This document shows positions 22,321 through 34,432 of a stretch of DNA of 64,000 nucleotides, piece after piece. Location of the stretch: contig JAIGNY010001798.1 of the NCBI GenBank assembly GCA_020152595.1, positions 452,501-516,500 of the forward strand, read 5' to 3'. Position numbers and translations under genes: made by a program. The first letter of the stretch is position 1, and each line of letters begins with the position of its first letter. This DNA comes from Chiridota heheva. Lineage: Eukaryota > Echinodermata > Holothuroidea > Apodida > Chiridotidae. The notes beneath the pieces are model-generated. The model was not told the DNA's origin. It searched no databases and saw only the letters and a list, made by a program, of their open reading frames with translations.

Positions 22321-23463
22321 AAATATACTTGGGGAGATTATGCACAAAAGCTAGTGCGCTCTGTTCTAGCAAGACACAAGAATGCAGAGCGACTTATTTG
22401 TGTTAACGATTCATATGATCAGAACCACTCAATCAAAGACAGTCAGAAAATTCTGCGCCAAAAGCATTTGCCAATTAGAAATGTTTACATGAAGTCAAAG
22501 GACAAATTTCCGTCTAATAAGGAATTCCATGCTCTTCTGAGTAAACCTGAGAACAAGCTTTGTCTTCAAGCATTCATTCAAACTGCATTCCAGAACTCAG
22601 CAAAGATCACTAGCACTGAGATCATCTACGGTGTAGTGGGTAGTACTACTAAGAACCTGACAACAGACAAGATTGTATCAGCACTTTCATGCGATCATGC
22701 AGAGGCACACACTGCCATGTTCACCATATATAGTGTGCTGCGGTCAGAGGGATATACAAAAGCTGTTGTTCTTGACACCAAGGACACGGGCAACTATGTA
22801 CAAGCAGCATATGTTGCTCAAATGACTTCAGGACCAACGTTGTTGAAACGCAAACACAAACTGATCTCTGCCCGGTGTTTATGCAATGAGGCAATGGCAG
22901 CATCCATCATCCAACTGCATGTACCCACTGGATGTGACCACAACTCTGGCTTTTATGGAGCAAGCAAGAGACTCATCGCAGATCGCCTGGAAAAGTCTCA
23001 AGAGGCGCACAACCTGTTAGCAGCATGTGGAACTTGTCTCCCAGTGACACAAGGGGTCATAACTGATTTGGAGCGGTTTGTCATTAGATACGTCTATTGT
23101 GATACCAAAAGCAAGACTCTTGCGGATGTTCGAGCTGCAAAGTGGAGAGCTCAGAAGAAGAAAAGCACTGTTCGACTTGTGTCTGACTCAGACAGTCTCC
23201 GGCCACACTTGGAGAGAGCAAATTATCTTGCATATTTGCAAAGACATTACACACTCCAAAGTCATCCCTCTCCGATTGGCCATGGATGGTATCTTGTAAA
23301 TGGCATGTGTTTGCCAATCCGATCTACTCAGCCCCCACTTCCACCATCCATATCCCTACCTTCAGCACCACAGACAGCTGCAAACCATGATAATACTAGT
23401 GAAAGTGATGGCAGTGATCTTGACACCTCCTGCAGTGAAACAAGTGAAGACAGCGATGCTTGA
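22321..23463 (+). pseudogene. C-terminal FEN/XPG-like (PIN) nuclease domain of the transposase
   Basis: Reached from the central domain by a frameshift at about 22318-22330 and then open to a stop at 23461-23463 (369 codons counted from ATG 22354). Sequence order matches a FEN1/XPG-type nuclease: an acidic segment near VNDSYDQN, then an EAH motif (117-119) where EAD or EAE is usual, then VVLDTKDTGNY (138-148) where DxD is usual, then TGCDHNSGFYG (192-202), the GxD-type motif. A conserved tail with HPSPIGHGWYLVNG follows, and an acidic Ser/Asp-rich C-terminus. Two of the expected acidic metal ligands are therefore His119 and Gly146, suggesting loss of nuclease activity in this copy. The family is inferred from motif order. 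Confidence 0.65.
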
Positions 23464-23756
23464 ATAGTATGAAGAGACTGCATAGCCATGGCGGAATATA
23501 GTGTCTGGATGACAACTTATTAGATCAAGATATTAAAATGTCATGTGTCATGAAACTGTAAAATAAACAGTGGGCTAATAACATTAAAATTGATATCAAA
23601 ACCCTTTCAATATCCACCTTAAGTGCCATACATATACTGTAAGGTTTAACATTTTTATGGTGGCCATCGCATATCGCATTAATTATAATTTCAACAGAAT
23701 TACATTGCAAGAATTGTTATAAAAAACACCTGATTAGTCAACTTCTGGGGATTTCA

Positions 23757-24428
23757 GATATTCAAAATGTCGGACGGTGGCCATCTTGGATTTAAGGGTT
23801 GTGATAATCCCTTCAACTCTTCAGTATTCATTCAAAAAAGATGTTTATGATATAATTAAAATGGTACCTAACTTGACAGTCTTTAATAGCTCATCTGGTG
23901 TCAAATATATGATGTTTTTTTGTTTTTTTCAAAATGGCGGATGGCGGCCATCTTGGGTTTAAAGGTCATGGGGATTTCAAAAATGTACATTGACCATTCT
24001 ATTGCATAGGCAATGTCAAAATTATCAGAAAACGACACCTCATTTGTCATCTTAGCTTATCTGGGTCAAGAAATATGAGGTTTTATGTTTTTCAAAATGG
24101 CGGATGGCAGCCATCTTGGATTTGGGGGTTCTGGGGATCCCAAAACTGTACAAGGTGAGTTCCATTGGATTTGTAATGCCATAGTTATGTGAAAATGATA
24201 CCTCATTTGTCATTTTATTTTATTTGGGGCCATAGGTATGAATTTGTATGTTTTTCAAAATGGCGGACGGTGGCCATTTTGAAAATTGCCAATTTACACA
24301 ATATTCTCAACATTTTTGAGAGGTTCATAGGAGCTAATTTTTTTTTTAATTAGTTCCCGAGGACAAATTCACCAAGAAACAAAGGTCCGAACGAAATGGT
24401 CACGGAATCCCTCAAAATGACCCTACTA
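23757..24428. repeat. Right terminal inverted repeat of the transposon
   Basis: Reverse complement of the left repeat. Four sub-repeats are visible, each with AAAATG(G/T)CGGA(C/T)GG then GGCCATCTTGG or close variants, near 23765, 23933, 24099 and 24261. It ends at CCCTACTA (24428). About 290 bp separate it from the end of the coding region. Confidence 0.9.
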
Positions 24429-24485
24429 ATGGAGCAAACAAATGGATTGCGTCTTACCAAGGATGGAGCATACAAATGGATTGGA
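24429..24485. repeat. 34-bp satellite, right flank of the transposon
   Basis: ATGGAGCAAACAAATGGATT and one more unit of the same satellite found at 15907-16568. It supplies the right-hand target duplication (ATG at 24429-24431) and shows where the array continued before insertion. Confidence 0.92.
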
Positions 24486-26735
24486 AATACATTTTTCATG
24501 CATTTGGACCTGGGTGCGCAATCTTGCATTCAAACACAAGGTCCAGTGGCATTAAGAGTACATTATAGTATTGTAACACTAGGCTCTTATGTCTGCCGAA
24601 CATTGACAAAAAAAATATTCCTGATATCTTAATGTTTTTTTTTTATACAAAATCCACTTCCGGTTCGGACTTTTGCATGTGAAAATCTTTGCAACTATCA
24701 TTTTGCATTGATGTATATGGATTATTAACCAAAATATAAGCAAATTAATTTGAAAATAGTGTGGGTAGGTCCCTGGCTACTCAGCTGTAAGTTACACCAT
24801 CTATTTAACTTGACTTTGCTGGCTAAATAATGTCAAGTGTAACATTTGAATGTTGTATGTTTTTAAGCTATGCCTACTTAGAACTGGTATTGTTTTTTGT
24901 GCAAATATTTAAGAATGGGTTATTTTGTGTACATCAATTTTCTTTTCTTTTTTCATTTCGGCTATTTCTTTTTTTCTTTTTTTTTAAGAAACTGATTTTT
25001 TTTATTTTCCATATGACAATTTGTAATGTAAGAATACGTCAATAGGCAAAATGATTACTGTATACTTGTTATTCTAGTTATGATTAAGTAGAGTTGGCGC
25101 CTCTTTGAACCATGTTTGTTATCTGTATATAACCCAACATTATTCCTTCAACCATAGACTTAAAACGTAAAATCCTGTTTAATAGTCATACATAATGGAG
25201 GCAGCTAGGGTTAATAAAAATTAATATGACAAATTGTATCAAATTAAGAGGGAATATGAGGACTTTTGGGTTAGGGTGAGGAATTTTCTTCTGTTATAAT
25301 AATGCTACGATTTAATAGGCCTAGATAAATTATGAAAGTTTTATTCTTTATCTAAATTCTTGTTTGATTTGATCTTTTGCTCCTCAACTCTTTAACTTAG
25401 TTTTATCGAGGTTAACATCCTCAGGATGCAGGTCTTGTGACCTCTTAAATCCGCTTGTTTCCACTAATTGTTTTTTTCTTGCATCTTCTTTAATCTTATA
25501 TCATCCATTCTTATCTCTTTGATTTCATTTTTGCAAGTATTTTACCTTGCGTAAGAAAAATTTAAGTGTGACTCGCTGGGATACTAATCAGCAACAGCAA
25601 TATAGATCTTCTTTTTTTGGTATAACTATAAGATACAGGTTCACACTTACGGAAAATCCTCAAAGGTACTTCTGATGTGGGTAAACCCCCTACATTGTGC
25701 CCTAGAAGTTCCTGCTACTGTCAAAGTGGCTTAATACTTGACCTCAGAAGTTATTAGCGACTTCAAAGGTTGATAAATCAAGCTCAGAATTTTGTAGTAA
25801 TTGTTTAAGTAGTTTCAAGAATTAATTATTGTCATTTCTAAAGATATGTTAAAAATTATAATAATACCTTAAAAGTATTATTTTTTTTTTTTTTCTCACT
25901 TGACCTCCCTTCTGGGATGCATCCCATGCAAAGCCAATGCCGAAGGTACACCTGAAGCCTTAGTTTTTGTACGCCAAGAAAAAAATTAAGCCAGTACTTA
26001 AAACTGTTCAATCATGACATCAAGGTGATGCATAGTTGAAAGCATTAATTTGTATGCAAATTTCTGTATGTTTTAAGTGCCTACAAACTCATTGGAATAT
26101 TGTATCATTTTGCTAAGAAATATGGATAATTGTACGCCAAGGTTATACTTTTTTTCACTCCAGTGCAACAAGAAAAAGGAACTCCATTCCGAAGATCTTT
26201 GAAATGTAGGACATGGAATACATGTGCAATTGTTTTGCAAAATATTATACATTATTTAAAAATAATCATATTAGTTATATGGTAGATTTTAAGTATGAAT
26301 AATGTAATACTTTGTATTCAACATATTTTTCAGTGACAATAAGACCTATTAAAGCTGTAGAAACAAGTCAATTTAATCATCAAACTTGTAGCTTTCAGTA
26401 ATCCCAAAAAAAGGTCTGAATGAAATAACAATGGCATATGGAGATTGCCAGAATGTTAATCTGCTTCTGAAAGTTGTCAAATGCAAAAAAAAAGGATTGG
26501 TCAGCTTATCCAAATTAAGTTGAATATTTGTATGGTAAGCAAGCCTATGTTAAACAAAAGTATTGTTCAGCTAATCCAAAGGAGTAAACATTTTAGTTTC
26601 AGTTTAATGTATGTAGGGCAAGCATGCCTATGCTTATATCAAGTATAGTTATTGCTTTACACTACTTTATGTATGCAGTATTGCTGTATACATTATTTTT
26701 CAGGGATTTAGTCAGTTGGAATACTAAGCCTTTTG
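24486..26735. other. AT-rich intergenic sequence
   Basis: About 2.2 kb with poly-T tracts, short open frames without recognisable domains, and no tandem array. I see no supported gene or RNA here. Confidence 0.5.
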
Positions 26736-27380
26736 TTTTAGGCATATGTGATGCAATACATTAGTATTTATGAATATTTGTTGTGTTTTACATGTAGGCA
26801 TATGTGATGCTATACATTAGTATTTATGAGCATTTGTTGTGTTTTAGGCATATGTGATGCCATACATTAGTATTTATGAATATTTGTTGTGTTTTACATG
26901 TAGGTTTATGTGATGCTATACATTAGTATTTATAAGTATTTGTTGTGTTTTAGGCATATGTGATGCTATACATTAGTATTTATGAACATTTGTTGTGTTT
27001 TAGGCATATGTGATGCAATACATTAGTATTTAGGAGTAATTGTTGTGTTTCAGGCATATGTGATGCAATACATTAGTATTTATGAGCATTTGTTGTGTAG
27101 TATGTGATGCTATACATTAGTATTTATGAGCATTTGTTGTGTTTTAGGCATATGTGATGCTATACATTAGTATTTATAAGTATTTGTTGTGTTTTAAGCA
27201 TATGTGATGCAATACATTAGTATTTATGAGCATCTGTTGTTTTAGGCATATGTGATGCTATACATTACTATTTATGAGCATTTGTTGTGTTTCAGGCATA
27301 TGTGATGCAATACATTAGTATTTATGAGTATTTGTTGTGTTTTAGGCATGTGATGCAATAAATTAGTATTTATGAGTATT
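26736..27380. repeat. Minisatellite, about 49-bp unit, 13 copies
   Basis: Tandem copies containing GGCATATGTGATGC, ATACATTAGTATTTATGAG and TTTGTTGTGTTTT. Spacing is about 48-59 bp because some copies carry an extra ACATGT. It lies downstream of the TRAPPC12 stop codon. Confidence 0.9.
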
Positions 27381-27599
27381 TTTTGCAAAGAGATATGTAA
27401 GTAATTGAAAGAAGTGTTTTGAATAAAGAACACATTTTTGTTCAGATGAGGTAACGATGTGGACAGCCAGGAGTTCACAAATAGCAGTTAGAATTGAAGT
27501 CAGGTAATTGTAAGGAGAGCCACAGATATTATCAAATTCAGCTTAAATGGTGATTATTTGATGAATTCAGCTTAGATGGGGAGTATGTTATGAATTAAC

Positions 27600-27902
27600 T
27601 TTATTTGTTAACCTTGTAATTACCTTTATTTTACCATATGAAGACTTTTAAAACCTTAATTTTGTTAAAAAGCTCCTAGGAGGCCTGCACTAGTTATAAT
27701 AACTTAAGAAGCAAGTTCTTGCCTGCTCGTGCTCTACATCCTACATTTCATCATTTTGTAACGCACCTAAAGCAGAACAAGTACGTATCTGATATTGCAA
27801 GTTTTCTCGTACATGCTTTGAAATTTAGAAGTGGTTGTCTTATTAGAATCTAAGTTTCATACGACCACCGCAAAATACTTCCATGCTTTGCTGGCTGCCG
27901 CA
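27600..27902 (-). promoter_or_regulatory. Candidate 3' UTR of TRAPPC12 with two AATAAA signals
   Basis: On the minus strand, AATAAA hexamers lie at 27630-27625 and 27605-27600, about 270-300 bp after the stop codon. Either could be the polyadenylation signal. No transcript data are available, so this is a position-based inference. Confidence 0.45.
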
Positions 27903-28145
27903 TTATGCCATCTTCAAACAGTTCACGTTAAAGCCATCACCTCGGTGCTTTGAGGCAAGAAATAAGAGGTTTTGCTTCTTGCTTGCGCTTCTTGAGGACT
28001 CTAACTCGTACAAAGTGCAAAGGTTAAACAGAATGGACTCGTCCAAGTATGTGGCTGGATCGTTATGGACCAAGGATTCCAGCATGTTGAGAGCATTTTT
28101 CAGTTGTCCCATGTAGAGTAAGCATACACATGTATTGTTAATTGC
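27903..28145 (-). CDS. TRAPPC12: TRAPPC12 terminal coding exon
   Basis: Acceptor TTCTTTTTTCACTAG ends at 28146 and the exon starts GCA ATT AAC. It encodes AINNTCVCLLYMGQLKNAL, then ESILFNLCTLYELESSRS and GDGFNVNCLKMA, with TAA at 27905-27903. This matches the last TPR and the conserved C-terminal tail of TRAPPC12 (YELESSRS is a signature of the family). The exon joins the previous one in phase 0. The conserved reading begins before the internal ATG at 28112, which shows that the ATG is not a start. Confidence 0.95.
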   Translation of the reverse strand, partial: AINNTCVCLLYMGQLKNALNMLESLVHNDPATYLDESILFNLCTLYELESSRSASKKQNLLFLASKHRGDGFNVNCLKMA

Positions 28146-28505
28146 CTAGTGAAAAAAGAACAAAGATTTTAATTCAATTTTAGATGTTGAAATCTGAAAT
28201 TCCACTGTTACCAAACTCTTAAGGCCCTAGAAAATATCTTTTTTTATATTATTTGAAATCATTTTACGCATCTGTTAAATAAGATACATAATTCACCCAA
28301 TTCGTTCCTGCAATATACTCAGTGTTTGAAATACCATATACTTGCAAGCACTCAGAGTTAATAAAATAAAGATTTCCACCCATGAATTACTGACTATCCA
28401 AAAGAAAAGTATGGTCTCTAGAAACTTTAGAATGTAGGTGTAAGACAAATTCTATAGGCCCCAAGCAGCCAGAAGGTGGTTTGCTGATTCATTACTGTCC
28501 TTAGG
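28146..28505. other. Intron sequence, no feature seen
   Basis: Short part of the last TRAPPC12 intron next to the acceptor. The polypyrimidine tract TTGTTCTTTTTTCAC is adjacent to the exon. Nothing else is recognised. Confidence 0.5.
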
Positions 28506-28765
28506 GAAGTGCAGTAGCCCAGTGGTTAGGGTATTGGTCTCACACTCAAAAGGTACCGGATTCGAATCTCAGCCAAGGCGCTGCGCTGTGTCCTTGAGGA
28601 AAGACACTTTATCCAAATTTGCTCCAGTTCAATAGTTGTGAAATGAGTACCAGTTTGGCTGGGGAGTTAACCTGTGATGGACTGGTGTCCCATTCAGGAC
28701 AAGTCAAGTATTCTCATTCGCTTAGCACCATGGAAACCGGGTCTAAGCACCTGCTGTAAAAGTCC
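28506..28765 (+). mobile_element. tRNA-derived SINE copy (plus strand) in the last TRAPPC12 intron
   Basis: The head has box A-like TAGCCCAGTGGTTAGGGTAT and box B-like CCGGATTCGAATCTCAGCC. It is followed by TCCTTGAGGAAAGACACTTT, GAAATGAGTACCAGTTTGGC, GGGGAGTTAACCTGTGATGG and TCTCATTCGCTTAGCACC. Order and wording match the minus-strand copy at 6590-6795. The insertion is antisense to TRAPPC12. I found no clear target duplication or poly-A tail. Confidence 0.85.
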
Positions 28766-28934
28766 TCGAAGATTGATGGAATTTAACTTACTGGCCTTAT
28801 GTGGAATTCATGCATATGCCAGTAATCTAAACAGAATCTCTTTCTTAGTATCCTTCCTTTACACTTTATCCCTTTAAGCAACTACAATGCATGAGCAGTT
28901 GCCCGTCCCTTAGGCCTTGAAGATTTGCTAATCA

Positions 28935-29464
28935 TAGAGAATGCAAACATACTTGTATTATATGTATATATGATGAGAATGCAAACATACTTGTATTATA
29001 TGTATATATGATAAGATTGCAAAAATACTTGTAGTATATGTATATATGATGAGAATGCAAACATACTAGTATTATATGTATATATGATAAGAATGCAAAC
29101 ATACTTGTATTATATGTATATATGATAAGAATGCAAACATACTTGTATTATATGTATATATGATAAGAATGCAAACATACTTGTAGTATATGTATATATG
29201 ATGAGAATGCAAACATACTTGTATTATATGTATATATGATAAGAATGCAAACATACTAGTATTATATGTTTGTGTGATAAGAATGCAAACATACTTGTAT
29301 TATATGTATATGATGAGAATGCAAACATACTTGTATTATATGTATATATGATAAGAATGCAAACATACTAGTATTATATGTTTGTGTGATAAGAATGCAA
29401 ACATACTTGTATTATATGTATATGATGAGAATGCAAACATACTTGTATTATATGTATGTATGAT
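28935..29464. repeat. Minisatellite, 38-bp unit, about 14 copies, in TRAPPC12 intron
   Basis: Copies of GAATGCAAACATACTTGTAT followed by TATATGTATATATGAT(A/G)A. The landmark GCAAACATAC starts at 28943, 28981, 29019 (variant) and 29057. It ends about 100 bp from the exon at 29561-29648. Confidence 0.92.
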
Positions 29465-29560
29465 GTTGCCCCTGCAACTACAATCACTTATAGCCACCTG
29501 TAACATGTTTGCTGAAAGTATGAAATAAATGTTGAATATAAAGTTCAAACAGGAACTTAC

Positions 29561-29648
29561 TGTGAAATTATTAGGATCAATCTTCAAAATATCACTGAAC
29601 TGCTTGTGGGCATCCGAGTATGTATTCTGAGCCATTCGTAAAAATCCT
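29561..29648 (-). CDS. TRAPPC12: TRAPPC12 coding exon (TPR region)
   Basis: The exon starts after TTGATTAAAG (acceptor AG at 29650-29649) and ends before GTAAGT at 29560. It encodes GFLRMAQNTYSDAHKQFSDI then LKIDPNNFT, matching a TPR helix pair of TRAPPC12. The first base completes an AG-A arginine codon with the upstream exon, and the last codon is complete. The acceptor was chosen because only this AG keeps the phase. A longer open frame running into the intron is an artefact of the neighbouring array. Confidence 0.93.
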
Positions 29649-29817
29649 CTTTAATCAAGGGTTTGGGAAAAATGAAAGTAAACATATCAAATTTTGGATT
29701 CACAGCAGTCACATAGATTACAATAGCAAATATGTTAATAGTATTATAATCTCTCAATATAAACTTGTTTCATAGTAATTTGTTTTACAACATGATTTAT
29801 TTCATTCAATTATGTAC

Positions 29818-32800
29818 CATAAATATGATTCATCTAAGCATACCATGAATATGGTTCATCTAAGCATACCATGAATATGGCTCATCTAAGCATATCATGA
29901 ATATGGTTCATTTAAGCATACCATGAATATGGTTCATCTGAGCATACCATGAATATGGTTCATCTAAGCATACCATGAATATGGTTCATCTAAGCATACC
30001 ATGAATATGATTCATCTAAGCATACCATGAATATGGTTCATCTAAGCATACCATGAATATGGTTCATTAAAGCATACCATAAATATGGTTCATCTAAGCA
30101 TACCATGAATATGGTCCATCTAAGCATATCATGAATATGGTTCATCTATGCATACCATGAATATGGTTCATCTAAGCATACCATGAATATGGTTTATCTG
30201 AGCGTACCATGAATATGGTTTATCTAAGCATACCATGAATATGGTTCATCTAAGCATACCATAAATATGGTTCATCTAAGCGTACCATAAATATGGTTCA
30301 TCTAAGCATACCATGAATATGGTTCATCTATGCATACCATGAATATGGTTCATCTGAGCATACCATGAATATGGTTCATCTAAGCATACCATGACTATGG
30401 TTCTTTTAAGCATACCATGAATATGGTTTATCTAAGCATACCATGAATATGGTTCATCTAAGCATACCATGACTATGGTTCTTTTAAGCATACCATTAAT
30501 CTGCTTCATTTATCATACCATGAATATGGTTCATCTAAGCATACCATGAATATGGTTCATCTAAGCATACCATGAATATGGTTTATCTAAGCATACCATG
30601 AATATGGTTCATCTAAGCATACCATGACTATGGTTCTTTTAAGCATACCATTAATCTGCTTCATTTAAGCATACCATGAATATGGTTCATTTAAGCATAC
30701 CATGAATATGGTTCATTTATCATACCATGAATATGGTTCATTTAAGCATACCATGAATATGGTTCATCTAAGCATACCATGAATATGGTTCATCTAAGCG
30801 TACCATGAATATGGTTCATCTAAGCATACCATGAATATGGTTCATCTAAGCATACCATGAATATGGTTCATCTGAGCGTACCATGAATATGGTTCATCTA
30901 AGCATACCATGAATATGGTTCATCTAAGCATACCATGAATATGGTTTATCTAAGCATACCATGAATATGGTTCATTTATCATACCATGAATATGGTTCAT
31001 CTAAGCATACCATGAATATGGTTCATCTATGCATACCATGAATATGGTTCATCTATGCATACCATGAATATGGTTCATCTAAGCATACCATGAATATGGT
31101 TCATCTGAGCATACCATGAATATGGTTCATTTATCATACCATGAATATGGTTCATCTATGCATACCATGAATATGGTTCATCTAAGCATACCATGAATAT
31201 GGTTCTTCTATGCATACCATGAATATGGTTCATCTAAGCATACCATGACTATGGTTCTTTTAAGCATACCATTAATATGGTTCTTCTATGCATACCATGA
31301 ATATGATTCTTCTAAGCATACCATGAATATGGTTCATCTAAGCATACCATAAATATGGTTCATCTATGCATACCATGAATATGGTTCATCTAAGCATACC
31401 ATAAATATGGTTCATCTATGCATACCATGAATATGGTTCATCTATGCATACCATGAATATGGTTCATCTAAGCATACCATGAATATGGTTCATCTATGCA
31501 TACCATGAATATGGTTCATCTATGCATACCATAAATATGGTTCATCTATGCATACCATGAATATGGTTCATCTAAGCATACCATGAATATGGTTCTTCTA
31601 TGCATACCATGAATATGGTTCATCTAAGCATACCATGAATATGGTTTATCTAAGCATACCATGAATATGGTTCATCTAAGCATACCATGACTATGGTTCT
31701 TTTAAGCATACCATTAATCTGCTTCATTTAAGCATACCATGAATATGGTTCATTTAAGCATACCATAAATATGGTTCATTTATCATACCATGAATATGGT
31801 TCATTTAAGCATACCATGAATATGGTTCATCTAAGCATACCATGAATATGGTTCATCTGAGCGTACCATGAATATGGTTCATCTAAGCGTACCATGAATA
31901 TGGTTCATCTAAGCATACCATGAATATGGTTCATCTAAGCATACCATGAATATGGTTCATCTGAGCATACCATGAATATGGTTCATCTAAGCATACCATG
32001 AATATGGTTCATCTGAGCATACCATGAATATGGTTCATCTAAGCATACCATGAATATGGTTCATCTAAGCATACCATGAATATGGTTCATCTGAGCGTAC
32101 CATGAATATGGTTCATCTAAGCATACCATGAATATGGTTCATCTAAGCATACCATGAATATGGTTCATCTGAGCATACCATGAATATGGTTCATTTATCA
32201 TACCATGAATATGGTTCATCTATGCATACCATGAATATGGTTCATCTAAGCATACCATGAATATGGTTCATCTAAGCGTACCATGAATATGGTTCATCTA
32301 AGCGTACCATGAATATGGTTCATCTAAGCATACCATGAATATGGTTCATCTAAGCATACCATGAATATGGTTCATCTGAGCATACCATGAATATGGTTCA
32401 TTTATCATACCATGAATATGGTTCATCTATGCATACCATGAATATGGTTCATCTAAGCATACCATGAATATGGTTCATCTGAGCATACCATGAATATGGT
32501 TCATCTAAGCATACCATGACTATGGTTCTTTTAAGCATACCATTAATATGGTTCTTCTATGCATACCATGAATATGATTCTTCTAAGCATACCATGAATA
32601 TGGTTCATCTAAGCATACCATAAATATGGTTCATCTATGCATACCATGAATATGGTTCATCTAAGCATACCATAAATATGGTTCATCTATGCATACCATG
32701 AATATGGTTCATCTATGCATACCATGAATATGGTTCATCTAAGCATACCATGAATATGGTTCATCTAAGCATACCATGACTATGGTTCTTTTAAGCATAC

Positions 32801-34130
32801 CATTAATATGGTTCTTCTATGCATACCATGAATATGATTCTTCTAAGCATACCATGAATATGGTTCATCTAAGCATACCATAAATATGGTTCATCTATGC
32901 ATACCATGAATATGGTTCATCTAAGCATACCATAAATATGGTTCATCTATGCATACCATGAATATGGTTCATCTATGCATACCATGAATATGGTTCATCT
33001 AAGCATACCATGAATATGGTTCATCTATGCATACCATGAATATGGTTCATCTGAGCATACCATGAATATGGTTCATCTAAGCATACCATGAATATGGTTC
33101 ATCTATGCATACCATGAATATGGTTCATCTGAGCATACCATGAATATGGTTCATCTGAGCATACCATGAATATGGTTCATCTGAGCGTACCATGAATATG
33201 GTTTATCTAAGCATACCATGAATATGGTTCATCTAAGCATACCATGAATATGGTTCATCTGAGCATACCATGAATATGGTTCATTTATCATACCATGAAT
33301 ATGGTTCATCTATGCATACCATGAATATGGTTCATCTGAGCATACCATGAATATGGTTTATCTGAGCGTACCATGAATATGGTTCATCTAAGCATACCAT
33401 GAATATGGTTCATCTAAGCATACCATGAATATGGTTCATCTGAGCATACCATGAATATGGTTCATTTATCATACCATGAATATGGTGCATCTATGCATAC
33501 CATGAATATGGTTCATCTAAGCATACCATGAATATGGTTCATCTGAGCGTACCATGAATATGGTTTATCTAAGCATACCATGAATATGGTTCATCTAAGC
33601 ATACCATGAATATGGTTCATCTGAGCATACCATGAATATGGTTCATTTATCATACCATGAATATGGTTCATCTATGCATACCATGAATATGGTTCATCTG
33701 AGCATACCATGAATATGGTTTATCTAAGCGTACCATAAATATGGTTCATCTAAGCATACCATGAATATGGTTCATCTAAGCATACCATGAATATGGTTCA
33801 TCTATGCATACCATGAATATGGTTCATCTATGCATACCATGAATATGGTTCATCTAAGCATACCATGAATATGGTTCATCTATGCATACCATGAATATGG
33901 TTCATCTAAGCATACCATAAATATGGTTCATCTAAGCATACCATGAATATGGTTCATCTAAGCATACCATGAATATGGTTCATCTAAGCATACCATGAAT
34001 ATGGTTCATCTAAGCATACCATGAATATGGTTCATCTATGCATACCATGAATATGGTTCATTTAAGCATACCATGAATATGGTTCATTTATCATACCATG
34101 ACTATGGTCCATCTAAGCATACCATGAATG
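29818..34130. repeat. Satellite array, 26-bp unit (family K), about 165 copies, in TRAPPC12 intron
   Basis: A 4.3-kb array of a 26-bp unit: CATCTAAGCATACCATGAAT then ATGGTT. Common variants are CATCTATGCAT, CATCTGAGCGT and a 25-bp form with CATTTATCATACC. Each unit contains ACCAT-4 bp-ATGGT, able to form a short stem. Blocks of several hundred bp recur in the same variant order, for example CATTAATCTGCTTCATTTA near 30500, 30650 and 31710. Confidence 0.97.
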
Positions 34131-34261
34131 CTTTAACATGACAGAACAAGACTTAAAACCCTTCTGTGCATGCAAGTTATGCAACTTAAGTTGAAGGTTA
34201 TAACATGCATTTAGCTTCAATATATTTTCCAACTTCACTCATAATGACTTGTCCAAGTTAT

Positions 34262-34345
34262 TCACAATGGTGAATAATTTACAATGGAGAATAATTTACA
34301 ATGGTGAATAATTTACAATGGAGAATAATTCACAGTGGTGAATAT
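34262..34345. repeat. Short minisatellite, about 16-bp unit
   Basis: Five imperfect copies of ACAATGG(T/A)GAATAATTT between the two 26-bp arrays. Confidence 0.85.
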
Positions 34346-34432
34346 TAAACTAAGCATCAATAAGGTAAAAGGTATATTGACAAAAACATTTCCCCCACTA
34401 GACTTACTTTTTAAAATCACAGGAAAACTTCC

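Larger units (their letters stand above)
16569..24428 (+). mobile_element. Academ-like DNA transposon, 7,860 bp, full length with both ends
   Basis: The ends are inverted: TAGTAGGGTCATTTTGAG at 16569, and its reverse complement ending CCCTACTA at 24428. Flanks are 34-bp satellite on both sides. The left flank ends AAGGATG and the right flank starts ATGGAGC, so ATG is a 3-bp target duplication and the empty site AAGGATGGAGC is the normal satellite unit. Terminal repeats are about 650 bp and contain sub-repeats. The interior carries one long plus-strand coding region, now broken, for a transposase fused to a FEN/XPG-like nuclease. A 3-4-bp target duplication and an XPG-type nuclease are, from memory, features of the Academ superfamily, so I assign it there by inference. 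Element boundaries are certain; the superfamily is less so. Confidence 0.85.

Noticed and set aside
29336-29635. 99-codon minus-strand frame as a whole gene
   Set aside because: Only 29561-29635 of it is coding (TRAPPC12 exon). The rest passes a GTAAGT donor and enters the intron array.
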